Assembly (NCBI RefSeq): GCF_033807575.1
Contig: NC_084723.1
Location: forward strand, 6,019,247-6,083,246
Origin: Cydia pomonella
Lineage: Eukaryota; Arthropoda; Insecta; Lepidoptera; Tortricidae
Length of the DNA stretch: 64,000 nucleotides
Direction: 5' to 3'
The position numbers and the translations under genes were made by a program. Below the pieces are notes generated by a model. The model had not been told where the DNA came from and ran no database searches. It saw only the letters and a list, made by a program, of their open reading frames with translations. This document shows, piece by piece, positions 1 to 13,700 of the stretch. Numbering within the stretch: the first letter of the stretch is position 1; each line of letters opens with the position of its first letter.

Positions 1-1201
1 TGTAGGTAGTTACCACTGACAACTGTGATTCACTATCATCCGTAAAATTGGTCGTCGGAAAACGGCACCCTGTATTTCCTGCCTCAACAATATATTACTA
101 AATAAAATATGATAACTAATAATGTAAGATTACATTGTAAGTTATCACATCGAATTTAAAAAGATAGGTAGTGTTATACTTACAATTAACTGTACTATTA
201 ACATCTTCCAAAAATCAACAATAAAAATTGGCTATATTGTAGTCTCAGATTTATTACAATTTACAACAATATATTTTTTTATTTTCTAGTAGGAAGTAAT
301 AACGCCATCTTTTTTATTTTCTAAGAATTAAGTTTCTGACCGACCGCGTATAATCGTAGTTAACTTTTTTAACGCTAGATGGAGCTTTCACCTTCACGTG
401 CGCCGCGGACTCCGCGGAGCGCTTCCATGTGTGCGTGCTAGCGGGGAGTGAGGAAGCTAGCGGGCGTGGCTTACGAACCGGTATTCACGGCTTTAGTAGG
501 CCCTTAACCTAGTCCAAAGGTCACCAAATTACGGCCCGCGGGTATTATCCGGTCCAGGAGCCCTAATTTTGACCCGCGGAAAGGTACCGAGAGGGTCAAT
601 TGCACCTATTTACTTCTGTCTGCACGACAGGTTATAGCTCTAACTACAGGGCATGTTATGGATGATGCTTTTAAATCAACGAGCCTATATAGATTCGCAC
701 ATTTTTCCATATAAAAGGCCGTATACGACTTCGCTAATTCATTACAAAATAAATCAGCTAATCGCGTATCTAATTAAACACGAGGCCTCAAAACGCGTCT
801 CAGACGCCATCATGGCAAAAACTCGACCTTAAAGATGGCTGTTGGCTACAAAGTCTACGAACCGGAGACAGTTCCGAACCGTGACGGGTCAAGGCCCGGA
901 CGTTCGCAGGCGTCGGAAACCGACTAATTATTCACCATTTTAATCGTCAGTGGCACTATGATTAGGGTACAATGTACGATCAGTAAGGGCCGGTTGCAAC
1001 GCAACTTCTGAAACCGTGATTGCGTTCCCTAAAATTGTAGGTATCGCATAGGAAGTCAAAACTTCCGTCTTATTGTTAGTCTAATATAATTGGTATAAAC
1101 TCTAAAGTGTATTCCTAGGCTATTCCATACCCTTAACAGTAACAGCTATAAAACATCCAGCGGTGAACGTTCAGTAAATACGAGTATAAAGGCTCTTTCC
1201 C
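1..1201. other. Non-coding stretch at left edge
   Basis: No coding exon recognised. If CFAP58 continues leftward this is intron or 3' flank. A GC-rich patch at about 396-475 contains the self-complementary stretch CGCGGACTCCGCG. At about 525-585 there is a fragment of the type ATTACGGCCCGCGG, which resembles terminal parts of insect hAT-like elements. I looked on the minus strand for the missing C-terminal coiled coil of CFAP58 and saw no convincing frame. Confidence 0.4.
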
Positions 1202-1262
1202 TCCAATCATCCTCCAATGCACGCACTTGAAGGCGATTGCGGCCTAGCTCGCGTTCCAGGTG
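1202..1262 (-). pseudogene. Decayed copy A of CFAP58 exon 17 (5' part)
   Basis: On the minus strand this reads LERELGRNRLQVRALED, nearly the same as the start of intact exon 17 (LERELGRERLRVRALEE, within 1602-1759). The copy stops after about 20 codons and the original splice acceptor is not conserved. It is a partial tandem duplicate in the intron 3' of exon 17. Confidence 0.7.
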
Positions 1263-1276
1263 AACAAACTAAAGGT

Positions 1277-1413
1277 ATTAAGGTAGTAGAGATTAACTTC
1301 TGTGTGGCGCGTAGCGTTTGTGCGTGAGGATGACGCTGTGGGGGTCTGTGCCATGCCCTCTGTATCTTTCTTCAGCGGCATACATTCTGTAGCGTCTCTA
1401 GAGCCTCCTCCAT
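1277..1413 (-). pseudogene. Decayed copy B of CFAP58 exon 17 (3' part)
   Basis: On the minus strand it begins EALETLQNVCR and then a stop (TGA) where intact exon 17 has EALETPQNVHRW. After a frameshift the end again reads LRATQK, as in the intact exon. The homology runs past the exon's splice donor into intron, so the copied unit included intron sequence. The stop and frameshift make it non-coding. Confidence 0.7.
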
Positions 1414-1601
1414 CGATCACACTCGCCAAGGTTCGCACTCACCCCGATTCACTCTTTGAACCCCACGCCTATAGTGTGCGTTGTGTCATCGTGAACCCTT
1501 AGAGATGCACGAAGGCTGATATTGGGCCGCGTGCATCAGTTAACGCCTTTGGCGGTCAAATTGTTAAGGTACTACTGCTACTTGTAGACGTAAGGACTAA
1601 C

Positions 1602-1759
1602 TTCTGTGTGGCGCGTAGCTTCTGCGTGAGGCGGACGCTCTCAGGATCAGTGCCCTGGAGTTTTCTCCAGCGGTGGACGTTCTGTGGCGTTTCTAGAGCC
1701 TCTTCTAATGCCCGTACACGTAGACGTTCACGGCCTAGCTCGCGCTCCAGGTTGAATAC
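1602..1759 (-). CDS. CFAP58: CFAP58 exon 17 (residues ~685-736)
   Basis: Acceptor TTGTAAAG at 1760, then VFNLERELGRERLRVRALEE and on to ALETPQNVHRWRKL, a hallmark of the family, ending TQ plus two bases. The donor is the weaker GTTAGT at 1601, chosen because it sits where the vertebrate homology continues (LQKRL). It ends in phase 2, so at least one more exon is required further left. Two decayed copies lie at 1202-1413. Confidence 0.85.
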
Positions 1760-4700
1760 CTTTACAACAAAAAATATAGGTGATCAAATTATGTTATCTT
1801 TGCTCACTGTTACGCGGGCGTCGTGTTCAAATTACTTGAACACGATTTTATTGTAAAGAGTGTAACACTCTGCAACTTTTACTGTTGATTGTAAATTATG
1901 CGGTAACTATGTATGAATCCTTTGTACTAATGCAGGTCGCAGATTGCAGGTTGGTATCTACTTCTTTGGCTTTTGTGTTAATTTAGTAGGTATTATTTGT
2001 ATATTGCACAAGTGTACCTCAAGTCGTAGGTCAGTCATGTTTTCTATCCCCTTTGACAGCAAGTTCTTCTCTTTCCTGAGCCGGATGATCTCCAGCCGCA
2101 GCAATCTTATGTCCTCAACTCGCTGCTCGTATTGTCGTTCTCCTAAAAGCGTAAAGGAAATGGTTTATATCCGAGCTTCTTCGTAACTCTTATTTGAGGA
2201 AGGTCAGCAGGGAAAAATTGAGACCTGATCTTAAGCAGCCAGGGAAATCCATTTCATAAAATTGCCTTGCCGATATCTTTAGGCAAGGCAATCTGTCAAT
2301 CGGTCTGAATTAAATCAAAAGCAAAAGCATCGGATCTGAATCAGAGCCAAAAAAATCGGGTTTTGACTTCTGGTTTGCCTGTTGTGGCTGTAAAACAACC
2401 AAATCTTCATTCAAGTTCTTTATGTTTTAGAATTCTTAGTAACGGGCATCATAATTAAATTGCAGTGTATTGTAATTACCGTATGGTGCCTAAAATCAAA
2501 TAAACCAGGCGGGATTCGTCATTAAAACATACCTCGGTGCAACGTGACCTCAAGGATGCGTATCTTCTCATACAGCAGGGCGATCTCGTCGTTCCGGCGG
2601 ACCAGTTGGGCACCGACCACGTCTCGTTCGTTCATCAGGCCCTCTAGCTCCTTGGTCAGTTTGGCGCGGGCAGTGTCGCCTTCCTGCGTTATGTAAGGGA
2701 GAATAAACAACAATCAGACTAAAGAACCGGCGCAGGACGTAAGTCAACACCAGTGTCACCAGTATACACACCTATGTTCCCACATAATGAAAATGTTAAA
2801 TAATGAGATACACTTTCTAGCCTTTAATCGAAACCAATCAATCATCTCTTATTTAATTTGTGGTTGTGATTTATAGCTCCAGGCCAAAATCACATCAAAA
2901 TTATATGTAATTATTCCAGTGTTGTTTAACTTTTGGGAGAAGCCGTCACCAGAACCTAAATCTATAGAAGCCCTACCTGAACAATCCTATTCAGTCGTGC
3001 TTCCTCCTGCCGCAACGCCGCAATATCCGCCCTGGCGTCCGCAAGTTTCGTCACGCCCGCCTGCACTTCCATCCTGAGTGACTCCACCTTCTTGTTGCAT
3101 TTGCCAAGCGCGGCTTCGCATGATTTTAGACCGGTCTCCTTGCCGCTGATGTCTTCTTTTAGCTGCTCGATTTGATATGCTAGCATCTAGACAGAAGATA
3201 ATATTGTTAATATAGAGAAGACGGTAAAATGGAACAGATACTTACCGGCAGTAAGTTAATTAAGGTACCTGACACAGAGGGGCAAACTTTAAGATCAGGC
3301 AGACCAGAGATATAATGAGCTATCATTTTTGTCTTAATTTACTTCTATGAAATTATAAATAGTATTTGAGTCCCGAGGAAGGACACATGATATTTTTTAT
3401 CACGCAAATCATCATTTTACGCAACTTACTCGCAGTTTCTGCTTGAGATCTTGAACCTCATCGAGCGCGTCGGTGTAGTTTTTATGCAGGACATTCCTCT
3501 CGGCCCGTGTTGTGTCTAAATCGGGAATGAACAGTCATCAGAAACAGTTAAGAGCAGGCATTATATCGTACCAAATAGTCTACTTACGAAATATCATCTG
3601 AATATTGATATTTAATTACAAGTTGTTTTTCGTATAGCTTGGCAAATTATTAGGTAACCAAAAACTTACCTAGCGCGACGCTGAGTTTGTGCGTGCTGAT
3701 CTGTTCTTCGCGTAACGCTTTCTGTAGATCCATAATATCGGCCGTACGAAGGCGAACTTCCTCTGCAAAATACAACTCACATAATTTATTGATTTGTCGC
3801 TTGAAAATGAAATCTCCATTAAGTATTTCTATTTGTTTTCACTGACCTGATATCTCATCAATTTTTTCGTTTAATGCTATCGCCTCCTCCAGCATTCTAA
3901 AAGTAAAAAAAAAATTACAAACCAAGATCCTGTTCTTCAATTAATTATAGCTAAAGGGATTTACAAATTAACCCACAGGATTCAGCACAGCATTAATTTA
4001 CAAGATTTATTTGGATTAGACTACAAATAATTTAAATAGGCCAAGGACAAATGCCAAAAGACGCCCATTGTTAGACACTTGGGCAACTTAGACACTTGGG
4101 CCCCTAAGGAGTAGGCAAGAAAAGAGCAAGAGGATATAATTCTAGCCATACTCAATTTTTTTAAAGACGTTTTTGCCTTGTAGCCCCGGACCGCAAAATG
4201 AATTTACTTAAAGGTGACGTTCGGGTGCAAGGTATCAATCCAAGGTTACCTATCTACCTGAATCACCAGACCGGCCACCTAATAAAGCCGGGCCGCAGGT
4301 TGAGTGTCGCTGATTTAGTCTATAACTACCCTAATAATTATAATTTCTGTTTTCCACTTGATTCCAGCTCACCTATCCTTGTCCTTCTCCAGCTGTCGGA
4401 TGACAAGCCGCTGCCGGTTCACTTGCGCATTGCTCTGATCAACCTCCGTTTCCAGCTGCTTGCGGCGGTTGTCCATCAGATTTAGAGCGTGCAGGTTCTC
4501 GAGGGCTTCGTCTTAAACCAAACAAGCCTTAATAAAAGTAGATACGATGAAAGTAGTTCAGCAAAGTCTTTGTTGAATAGAAATGAGGAGATCATTAAGA
4601 GAAATGAGGTAGTTGACATAACTCAGACACATCTATCTCATCTCCGAAAACTTTAAATTCGATTAATAAAACCTCGACATTTTCATTTTACCAAACGCGA

Positions 4701-7700
4701 TTTTTATAAAAACTGTTGAGTTTTTAGAAGGGTAACCAATCTAACCTAACCCAACGCGTTCGGCCAAATGAAAATAATGCTAATGAAAATTCGGACATGT
4801 TACCCTTTACTACATTGAAAGCTCGGATTACGAATTTTGCATGAAATTTGATGCATGTTTAAGTTCTTTTATAATAGGAGCCGTGCGTGTTGAAGTGTCT
4901 ATTACCTGGTGATTCGAATCAAAATCTTTAACAATTAACGCCTATAAGCAAGCCCCTTCCATTTCAACCCTATAAGGTGGGGACTCAAGGCCATTGACAT
5001 AGAAATTCCAGAGGAAATGAAATGTGACAAAACAGAAAGAAATACAAGCCCATTGGGATGAACGACTTACTCTGAATCTTCTGCATACTCTTGTTGAGTA
5101 TCTCCTTCTCTCGGTTGAGGTTCTCGATATCTCGCTTGTCAGCCTCAGCTTTCTTGTTCCCCAGCATGATTTCTCGCTCCATCACGGTCACTTGCTGCCG
5201 CAGTCCGTTTCTATAGATCAAGACCAAAAACTATTTACATGTTTGAACCCCCTTCCTTACATCCAAAAGGGTAGTTCTGGTAAAGTTAAATGTCGGGAAA
5301 TGATCGGCGCGCGGCGTCGTTGGCTAATAATATGACACGTAGGTATAGGCGACTTCACAATATAAATAATGTTACAATAAGTTTTCACTATGGTCGTCTA
5401 AGCATAGGCGGCTGAAATAAATATTTTTGAGTTAATATCGAGCCGGCCGACACTCGTGTCGGTATCCAGCTCGATGTAATTAATAGCCATTAAACTGTAC
5501 CGTTCGCTCTCCGTGTCAGCTTTTATTTGCTCGAGCCGCTGGTACTTCTTCATCTGCTGCACGGCCTGCTTCGTCAGCTTTGACACCTCGTTCCGCATCT
5601 TATTGTTGTCGCTCGTCATGTTCTACAAGATAAAACGTCTTAGCAGGATCCACAGTAAAATGGCCGTTTAGAATAATAAAGTTGTATAACTAACGAGATG
5701 GTGTTACTGGGCGGGATACAGCTTATAAAAAACATGTCCTTCAGCTCTAACTACTATCTCGTTCTCTCTCTGTCAACTGTCTCTGTTGTTACCTTCAGTT
5801 CTCTGGAAGTATTGCAGAGATTTTCCTTCGCCTTTGCGAACTCTACATTGGTGTTTTCGAGGGTCTCCCTGAATAGCGCAGCCTTGGCTAAAGCCGCCTC
5901 CTCCTCAGCTTGGGCGGCTTGTAGCTTATTTTGCATGTCCTTCAGCTGACGGTCGCGGCGTTCTATAGTGTGCTCCGCTTTGGACAACTGGGAACAGGTA
6001 GGGGTTCATATCAGTGCGTTAGGGACTTTTACCAAACAACTGGAAATATACCCTTCTGCGAAATAGTCGTATTTTTATGTATACGTATATTTACATAGGT
6101 ACTAACAGAAAATATTAGGTAGGTAGTTCTTCAGAAAAAAAGATCTCAGTTTTGGTAGTTGAATCGATCTGATACTGAACTTTAAATGAATATGTAATTA
6201 TGTTACTTTTAATGGCTGGGTAATGGAATCGGTTTAAACCGTATTCTGTTTTAGAAAGTTGGGGTCAAGAATTAAACATAAATGGTGTACAAACAATTAG
6301 GTAAATTTACGAAGAAGATACACACCTACGTTTGAAAAACATAACTCTCTTTTAATAGTGGGGTAAAAAGGAATGGGTGTTAAAGTGACGATTGAAGTAA
6401 GTTAAGATAATACCGTGTCATTGAGGTTCTTAATCATGACCCTACGGTCCTCGACGACGTTCTTGAGGCCCTCCACCTCGCCCTTCATGTGGTCCACGAG
6501 GCGGTTCTGGCGAACTGCGTTGTTGCCGGCTTCCTGCAATATAAGGAGGTTGATCCAAATTTAACAATGTTTTATGGCTTTGAACTGGATTTGATACGAC
6601 CTTGGGATCGTCAACGTTCTTGGTGATTAGCGATAAACTCCCTAATAAAATGTTACCTAGAAAAATGTATTACGTTAGGTGTACCTAATGTAATATTACA
6701 CCTATTACGATTGGTTCTAATTACCTATTACGATTGGTTCTAATTACCGAAGTTTCTAAAATTGCGAAAATTCCACAAAAGTTTTCATGATTACGTGTAG
6801 GAATTTAAAAAAAAACATTTTTATAATGAAAGTTAGGAAACGTTTTCTGAAAATCTTCTAGTACTTGGATAGAAAGTGGAAACTTTTTGCAACCTGCACA
6901 TCTGTAGTTCTAATTGTTTATTTCCAACCATAAAATATCTAATTATCATTAGGTATCTAATAATATTAAAACATAAGCAAGTACATATATGCTACACTAA
7001 AATGCACAGAAGAAACACTGATTAGAGGAGTAAAGATAAAAAAAACTGTTTTTGTTATTTTTCGGACCCTCTAAAGAAGTCCCCCCTTTTCACCACGCTG
7101 GTAAGTATTGTCGCCTGACATTGCTGGTCCAACAAATACAAATTTCGGTTAAGGGTAGGTTAGGTTAGGTTAGACAACGGCTATATGTTGTCTGCCTCCG
7201 TCTAGTTCACCCTGTAGCCGCTGCTTTTCTGTTTGAACTAGAACCTACCTCAAGCTGTTCTTCCAAGCTACTAATGGTATCATCAGCCTTGTTTAGCTTC
7301 TGTTCCAACTCCTCGATGTAGCTGGTGGCTCCGGACAGCCGCTGTCTGGCTCCGTCTAGTTCACCCTGTAGCCGCTGTTTTTCTTTCTCAAACTTCTCTT
7401 TTTCTTTAGCGGCCGATGTTGCGCCACTGTAGCATGTAAGAAATAAATTTTAAAAGAGACAAAGTCAGCCATAAATAAATAATTTATTATCTACGCATAA
7501 ATACTCATAACTCTACTCTCTAAGGATAAACTATTAGAATAGAATAGAATAGAATAGAATATCATTTATTTCAGTATAAGTACACAGTTATACAATACAT
7601 ATAGAGGAACTATTTGGACTATTGGGTCAATTTTTATATTGTTGTAGTTTTTTTTTTGTTACATTTCGATACATTTTGGTACGAGAGAGAGCTCCTAATT

Positions 7701-10700
7701 CTTGGTGAAATAAATACGAAATCCCAATTTGGGACAATAAATGTACCCTAGTAATTTTTCGAAAATACCATATATTTTCGTTATTTAGGCAAATGGACCA
7801 GAAAAATTGGCGATATTTTTTTCACAATAAAAATGGAAAAAGTGTATGATTCTGAGTAGAAATACCTATGGGAGTATCTCAGAAAATGATCTGAATAGAC
7901 GAGAACACATGCATCGAGGCTTGGCCGCCTTTGGGTATCTACTGACAAAATTGGTTTACCGCTAAAAATAAAATAGCTGATGTTACCAATTGTGTAGCTT
8001 TTGTAGGATTCTTTAATTGCTTAATTGGCATACTCGTACCGTGCCTTGGCAATTCAATTCGTAATTTGTTATTAAGCTATTTACATATCTTTCCTCAATA
8101 CATCAAACGAAACTGGCGTCGCATTAACAATATACGATTTAAATTTCAGTTTTATGTCTGAGTGTTACAAGTATGATACAAGTAAAGTTAAAAAAAAACT
8201 TCTTATAAGATTTTGAATGCTCGTCATATAAGGTCCGACCGAGAACGCTTTTTTGTCTCGGCTGAGAACGAGACCGAAACCGAGATTCAATGGCATTCTC
8301 GGCCGAGACCGAAGAATTTATAAAATAGAAGAAAAACACGAATTTTGCACTAAAAACGTTTTAATAGTTGAAATTCGACCATTTATCAGAAAAAAGTTAT
8401 CATAATTAATTCGTAGCGCTATTAAATACCAACCAATGTATCTATGTTTTGATGCGTGCCTTGCGAAGCTTTATGGGTGGTTTTGACGAAACTGGGATGC
8501 ACGGAAAAGTTTGTTAGGATGGTCCGGCTATTGCATGACAACATGCAATGCTACTTAAGTGTTAAGGGCGAACAATCAGAGTTTTTCACTGTAAGCTGTG
8601 GCGTGAAGCAGGGTTGTGTGCTTGTGCCCACTTTGTTTGCCTTGTACTTCGCAGTAGTAGTTTGGGGGGCACTACAAACTTCTTCTGACGGCATCCGTAT
8701 TCGCTATTGCACCGATGGTGGCATATTTAACCTAGCCCGGCTTAAAGCGCGCACCAAATTGTCTCTCGCAGTCATAACTGAGATGATTTATGCAGATGAC
8801 TTGTGTTTCGTGGCCGAATCTCCAGGTGCTCTACAACAGCTTATGTCGAGTCTTGATGAGTCTTGTCAAGGATTAGGCCTAAAAATAAGTGTCAAAAAGA
8901 CTGAAGTTCTGGCCCTTGACACAATTGCCAATTCCCAGTTTGACATTAAACTCGGCCGAGACTCACTTAAGCAAGTAGCCCAGTTTAAATATCTGGGTAG
9001 CACCATCACAGCCAAGTGCCACCTTGAGAACGAAATAAACTGTAGAATAGGAGCCGATGCAGCAGCATTCGGCAAACTTTATTCAAAGGTGTTTCGGTCA
9101 CACGACATAAAGCTCGCTACAAAGGTTGCTGTATACATGGCTATCGTCCTGCCAAATCTTCTATATGCTTCAGAAACGTGGTGCCTGTATCGGAAGCATA
9201 TTCGCTCATTAGACAGCTTCTATCTGAGATGCCTCCGCGACATTATGGGTGTCCACTGGTCCGACCATCTTAGGAACACGGAGATCTTTAGACGTGCCGA
9301 TGTCGCCGGAATAGAGGCCTACCTAATGAGACGACAGCTACGATGGTGCGTTCACGTCTCCCGGATGTCCCAGGACCGAGTCGCGAAACGCATCTTCTAC
9401 TGCGAACTGCAAAATGGTAAGCGAAAGCGAGGCGGCCAGTTTCTGCGGTTCAAAGATGTGTTGAAGCGGCATATGAAGAGAGCTCATATAGAGCCAACAA
9501 CATGGGAGAGTCTAGCTGGTGACCGTCTACAGTGGAAGCATATTCTGCAAACGCAGGTGCGTGAATTCAAAGCCAGGCGACGCACAGAACTGGACGATAA
9601 GCATGACAGCTAAAGGCCAGACCACCTATGGCAATAATATATAATTACATCGGAGGGGTGCTGACCTGCAGCGAGTGTGGCCGCACATTCGCTGCTAAGA
9701 TTGGCTACGTCAGTCACCTGAGAGCGCACCAGCGACACTCTCAGAGGTAGAAAGCAATTGCTGTGACCGAAAACGGCTAGTAGACGATGATGAAATAGTT
9801 CCGTAGACAAAATGTCAATAACAGAACCGATAGTTTCGTCATGTCCGTCTGCCTGTCTGTCCATATGTCACAGCCCTTTTACTCGAAAACTAATCTCGTC
9901 AACTCGAACATATTGAAATTATTTTAAACTAGTCACAATTTACCAATCGATAATTCGTTCAGTAATCATATTCTAACTGCATTTAAGTGTATTATTATTT
10001 CATGTTTATTAAAGTTCGTTAATACCAAAGATTAAGGCTAGCATCATATTTTATTAAAATTATTAATGTTCACTGTTTTTGTGACTTTTGGTCACATGAC
10101 AAAATTATCCATGTTGGTCTTTGATGTTCTTAAATGCCAGTGATAGCTCATTTCATTAATGAATTAACATAAACACATTACATTGACATTATGTCATTCT
10201 GTGACGCTGGCGAGCTCCCAATAAACTGAGTTTGTAACGAAATACTGAGAGTTAAGTCACTAAATACTTACGGATCATCGTCACCTTGTCGCTTGAGTGC
10301 GGTGAACTCCTTGTCCAGCCTCGCCACGGTCTTCTTTATAGTCTCCAGAGACCTCACGCTGGCGGGCTCCCGGCAAACTGAGAGTATATCAATAAATATT
10401 GAGAGTTGGTCACTAAACACTCACGGATCATCGTCGCCTTATCGCTTGAGCGCGGTGAACTCCTTGTCCAGCCTCACCACGGTCTTCTTTATGGTCTCCA
10501 GAGACTCTACACTGGCGAGCTCCCGGCAAACTGAGAGTTTGTCACTAAATACTTACGGATCATCGTCGCCCTGTCGCTTGAGCGCGGTGAGCTCCTTGTC
10601 CAGCCTTGCCACGGTTTTCTTTATGGTCTCCAGAGACTCCACGCTGGCCAGCTCCCGGACATGCATCGCGTCCGCCAACGCTCGGGCCTCCTCTGTTAAA

Positions 10701-13700
10701 TGATAGATATCTTACATTACAATCAATTGTAAATAGATTTTTATAGTCACGAGTACAATTATGTAAGTAGCAGGAAGTATTCAAAAAGTTGTCGGATACT
10801 TCTTGAAATTATTAGAAGCATCCATTTTGGAGAGTTTCACATAGTACCCCGCAAGAGAAATTATATGGGAAAAAAATTGCATCTTAGCAAGTTTCCGCCA
10901 TCAACATTAGACCACAGTACCGTGGGCGGAAAATAATTTAGTGCACAGACACAGCATTCCAGAAAAGTGTACGTGACGCTAATATTTTTAACACTTTTGA
11001 TTAACCTGTCGCCTGTCAAAAAATGCACCCCTCTATCTACCCAGGCCGGACATTACCGGCCAATTGTTTGTTGCCCTTGACTCCCGCTCCCCACCCGCAC
11101 GGGCCACCCCAGATTTGTTAAGACGGATTTTTTTTTACACCCGAACAAGTTCGCAGTCGAAAGCAGCTTTATTTTGATTTTAATAAAACTGCTTTCTGAC
11201 TGGGGTTGAAATGGCCGGAGATCTCCGTACGTAACAAATAAGGACAGAATACTGAACGGAGATCTCCGGCTGGGGGTAGATAAGAGGTACTTTTTTGTCA
11301 AAACCTTGACAAATGTAAATGTGGCTTTTTTTGGTCGGAAATATCCGTTCTGGGTAGACGACAGGTTAACCCAATTATTTATTCTGTAATTAAGCTAAGG
11401 AGCAGATATTTGGCACGATAACGTTTAATAAATTAGCTTTAAATTCAACTACAGATGTATATATCTGTAGTTGAATTTTAATAAAATAATGTAAGATGTA
11501 TACATCTGTAGTTGAATTTAAAGCTAACTTAGTGAATAATACTTTTCCATCGTATGTTCTCGGAAACGTTCGTATTTGTCATATCCATCCAGTTTTTGGT
11601 ATTGGAATGGACTAAACAAACATGACAAATACTAACGCTTCCGAGAAAATAAGATGGAAAGAATTATCCACGAATAATACAAATGTTTGCAGGTATTAAG
11701 GTAGGTACGATACCCGTCAGGTCCCCGACAAAGTAGACCTTTTTGTGGCATGCCTCTGCAGTTTCCAGTACTAACCGATATCCTGACGCAGTTTCTCGAT
11801 GGTCTGGTTGGCCTCGCTGATCTCCGCCATGTAGTCTGCGATCGTGTCGTCGAAGCGGCCCATTTTGGTCTACAAACAAACAGTTCTCTCTCTTTAAGAA
11901 CGTAGTATATTAAGAATAGAAGGTAGTATATAAAGGGTTACAGAGGTATTTCCAGTTGGATATATGGATATTACGTATCATTTTATGATTAATATGTACC
12001 GTTTCTCCAGTACAGTTCCTTGTCTCTTTAAATAGGTACTGAAGTAGAAATATATCACTTTGTAATATATAAAAAAAAGATATATATTCAAAATTGATTT
12101 CTTGGGGTTAGATATGAGGATATCCCGTATCGTTTTTGGTATATTGTACAAAAAACAAATCAGCTATATCGTACCTGGAGGAGCCCAAACTCGGTATGTT
12201 TTGAAAATTATTTTTGTTTCAATTTAAATAATGTAATTTAAAACATAACTGAAAAGTAATAATGTGGTATATTTCTAATCGCCTCAGAAAGGCCTTTCAT
12301 ATGATACCACACGGCAGGTTTCTCAAAAAAAAAAAAAACATTTTTTTCCATACAAAAAAAGAAGGACTCGGTATTCCCCTCCTAAGGGAATTTTTTTTAG
12401 GAACTGCAAAACCACGGAGAAAACAGTCGACTACGTTTGTGACCACTCCTGTTGCCTCTTAATAGGGATTCACACATTCCAATCAAGTAAGTATTTAATA
12501 TTAAAATCATAATTCTTCCCGTATTCGTGATATTAAGAGACACGACGAGACAGTTTGAAAATTAATCGTACAGTCGCCATCAGATATATCGGAGCGGCCA
12601 AGGTTCTCACAAATATCTGAACACGCCGCTATTGTCAAGGCGCTAGAGCGCGTGTTCAGATATTATTGAGCACCTCGGCCGCTTCGATATATCTGATGGC
12701 GACTGTACAATCCTATCATTTCCCTAAATAAGGTGATAGATCATGGCCTGAGACAGTTCAATCAAAAAAACAGATTTCCTGTCTAGTGTTATGCATATTA
12801 ATTACTAAACATTAGAAAAATCTCGTTAAAACTTATTCGAAAGTCTGCCAACGATCTAGAATTGGCCTCAGATAATTATCTAGATACTAGACTGAAGGTC
12901 TATATTCCCTATATATATTCCGGTTTGATTTAAATTAAACTTTAAATACCGCATGTTGGATACGGTCACGGGGAAGTAGACTTTATAAAGTATGTGCCTT
13001 TCTATTTACATTTACCTATCTCATTTAACATAAATATAATCACACCTATTTTCCGGAGGGGTAGGCAGATACCCGTGGGTTTCCACTTGCTACGATCCTG
13101 ACATACCTCTTTCGCTTCCTTCACTTTCATAACATATAAGTATGTAATTTAAATATTTATATACCGAATAAATTAATTTAATATTTATTGTTCCAAAGAA
13201 AACTAATAAACAAATTAAAAACAAAAAAGACTTGCCTATTGGCGTGTTTGGATTATTCGGCCAATTATAGCAAATATAGATGGATAAATCCTCCTCACAT
13301 GTTCGTTTTTGACCGATAAGGCAAATACGCGAACACGCAACGCCATGTGAAGTGACAGCGAGATATAGGCTTAACGTTTTGAAGCACGCCGCAAGTTACC
13401 AGGCCGTCTTCCTTTTCAATAAGTTACCCACTGAATTTAAAACAATTACTAACAGTAAAATTTTCAATGCAAGACTCAAGAGTTATCTTTTAAAAAAGTC
13501 GTACTATTGTATAACCGACTTTATAGACGATAGCTGTACTTAATTATAGTTTATTTGAATTTTTGCCGAGGTTACGTTTTTTACTATGTACATATTAGTG
13601 TATTATTCTAGTAGGATACCAAAGTGACGATATTATTATTTATTGTTGACATATCTTAGTTATTAAATTTTAAATTTCTAACATTTTTTATTTTTATTTT

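Noticed and set aside
4198..4485. Plus-strand open frame of 95 codons
   Set aside because: It overlaps CFAP58 exon 10 on the other strand and a repeat; the minus strand gives the conserved protein.
10293..10703. Plus-strand frame with internal repeats (SSLATVFFIVSRD...)
   Set aside because: It is the antisense reading of the tandem copies of CFAP58 exon 4.
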